The translations under genes were made by a program, and so were the position numbers. This document shows positions 20,890 through 21,553 of a stretch of DNA of 21,553 bases, in pieces (positions within the stretch are counted from its first letter, which is position 1; each line of letters starts with the position of its first letter). Source of the DNA: a virus. The notes below the pieces were generated by a model. That model was not told the origin of the DNA. It was given only the letters and a program-made list of their open reading frames with translations, and did no database searches. The stretch covers positions 1-21,553 of IMG/VR virus record IMGVR_UViG_3300036770_002751. One strand, given 5' to 3'.

Positions 20890-21553
20890 GACTACAATTC
20901 TCAGAAATTTAATATACAATGAAGATTATTCCCGCAAAGTCATTCCTTTCATACAACCAGATTATTTTGAGAGCAAATCCGAAAAAGTCATTTTTGAGGA
21001 GATTGTTCAATTCATTGTCAAATATGGTTCAGCAATCACTATCGAAGCACTCAATATTGAGGTAGAAAATCGCACAGATTTAACTGAAGAGCAAGTAAAA
21101 GAAGTCAGAGAAATCAATAAGTCTCTGAATGATTCTCCCGTAGAAAAGCAATGGTTACTTGACACTACCGAAAAGTGGTGTCGTGACCGTGCCATCTATT
21201 TGGCACTTATGGAATCAATCCACATTGCAGATGGCAATAATGAAAAGAAAAATCGTGATGCGATTCCTAGCATTCTTTCTGATGCTCTTGCTGTAAGTTT
21301 TGACAATAATATTGGTCACGATTACTTACAAAATTATGAAGAGCGTTATGAGTTTTATCACAGAAAAGAAGACAAGATTGAATTTGATCTTGATTATTTT
21401 AATAAAATTACAAAAGGTGGTCTACCCAATAAGACTCTCAATATCGCTCTTGCTGGTACGGGTGTCGGAAAAAGTCTCTTTATGTGCCATGTTGCTTCTT
21501 CCGTCCTACTGCAAGGCAGGAACGTTCTCTACATCACTCTTGAAATGGCGGAG
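20876..21553 (+). CDS. 41: gp41, replicative DNA helicase (DnaB-like), 3' partial
   Basis: A hexameric helicase that unwinds the fork and works with primase. The ATG at 20876 lies 14 nt inside the end of uvsX and opens a frame that runs unbroken to the window edge (226 residues, about half of the protein). The N-terminal helical domain begins [18 protein letters not shown], and the ATPase core starts with [20 protein letters not shown], then Walker A G194-TGVGKS200 and [10 protein letters not shown], the typical DnaB helicase motif. T4 gene order (43, then uvsX, 40, 41) supports the assignment. Confidence 0.93.
   Translation, partial: MERIETTILRNLIYNEDYSRKVIPFIQPDYFESKSEKVIFEEIVQFIVKYGSAITIEALNIEVENRTDLTEEQVKEVREINKSLNDSPVEKQWLLDTTEKWCRDRAIYLALMESIHIADGNNEKKNRDAIPSILSDALAVSFDNNIGHDYLQNYEERYEFYHRKEDKIEFDLDYFNKITKGGLPNKTLNIALAGTGVGKSLFMCHVASSVLLQGRNVLYITLEMAE

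Noticed and set aside
1-21553. tRNA genes, attachment sites or photosynthesis genes such as psbA
   Set aside because: None could be seen on either strand; the only auxiliary-type genes here are cobS-like, hsp20 and the DUF3110-like gene.

Overview
The window is a continuous block of a T4-like cyanophage genome (a contractile-tailed phage of marine Synechococcus or Prochlorococcus). Genes recognised by motif: both subunits of the T4 recombination nuclease (gp47, gp46), sliding clamp gp45, clamp loader gp44/gp62, translational repressor RegA, DNA polymerase gp43, recombinase UvsX and helicase gp41, in the usual T4-type order. Cyanobacterial phage origin is indicated by the CobS-like ATPase, the Hsp20 chaperone between regA and gp43, and a DUF3110-like protein, a family known mainly from cyanobacteria. 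All genes are on the + strand, packed with 1-38 nt overlaps, and the sequence is AT-rich. No tRNA, rRNA, CRISPR or insertion sequence was seen.

Layout. 1-2951: gp47 (5' end outside the window), the DUF3110-like gene and gp46 with its zinc hook. 2952-3122: a small basic ORF, a strong terminator and a late promoter. 3123-4468: a late-type gene with its own terminator, then a GIY-YIG homing endonuclease with its own late promoter. 4526-9064: a CobT-like HExxH plus von Willebrand A protein and a CobS-like AAA+ ATPase, separated by an EPVA-repeat ORF and a second late-type gene. 9110-12245: a DUF3310-like gene, gp45, an HExxH mini-protein, an unknown gene, then a second GIY-YIG and an HNH-type endonuclease inserted between gp45 and gp44. 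12250-15857: gp44, three uncharacterised genes (one resembling DruA/DUF4338), gp62, regA. 15858-16546: terminator, hsp20, then a terminator fused to a consensus sigma-70 promoter. 16547-21553: two tandem paralogues, gp43, two tiny tandem paralogues, uvsX and the start of gp41.

How it works together. gp45/gp44/gp62 load the clamp for gp43; gp41 unwinds; UvsX with gp46/gp47 drives recombination-dependent replication; RegA tunes translation of early messages. Sigma-70-like promoters (TATAAT) sit just after terminators, as expected for early/middle transcription by host polymerase. Exact TATAAATA late-promoter octamers occur only before the late-type gene at 3123 and the two GIY-YIG endonucleases, so these units look like late-expressed cassettes in an early region.

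The most notable signals are: a hairpin plus late-promoter leader on the second GIY-YIG gene that resembles the control of I-TevI in T4; a GIY-YIG gene that seems to split a terminator-promoter unit; a base-composition patch in gp44 beside two homing endonucleases; a DruA-like protein inside a phage replication cluster; two sets of tandem small paralogues; and a 3' element shared by two late-type genes. All family assignments are by eye and recall; no database search was run.
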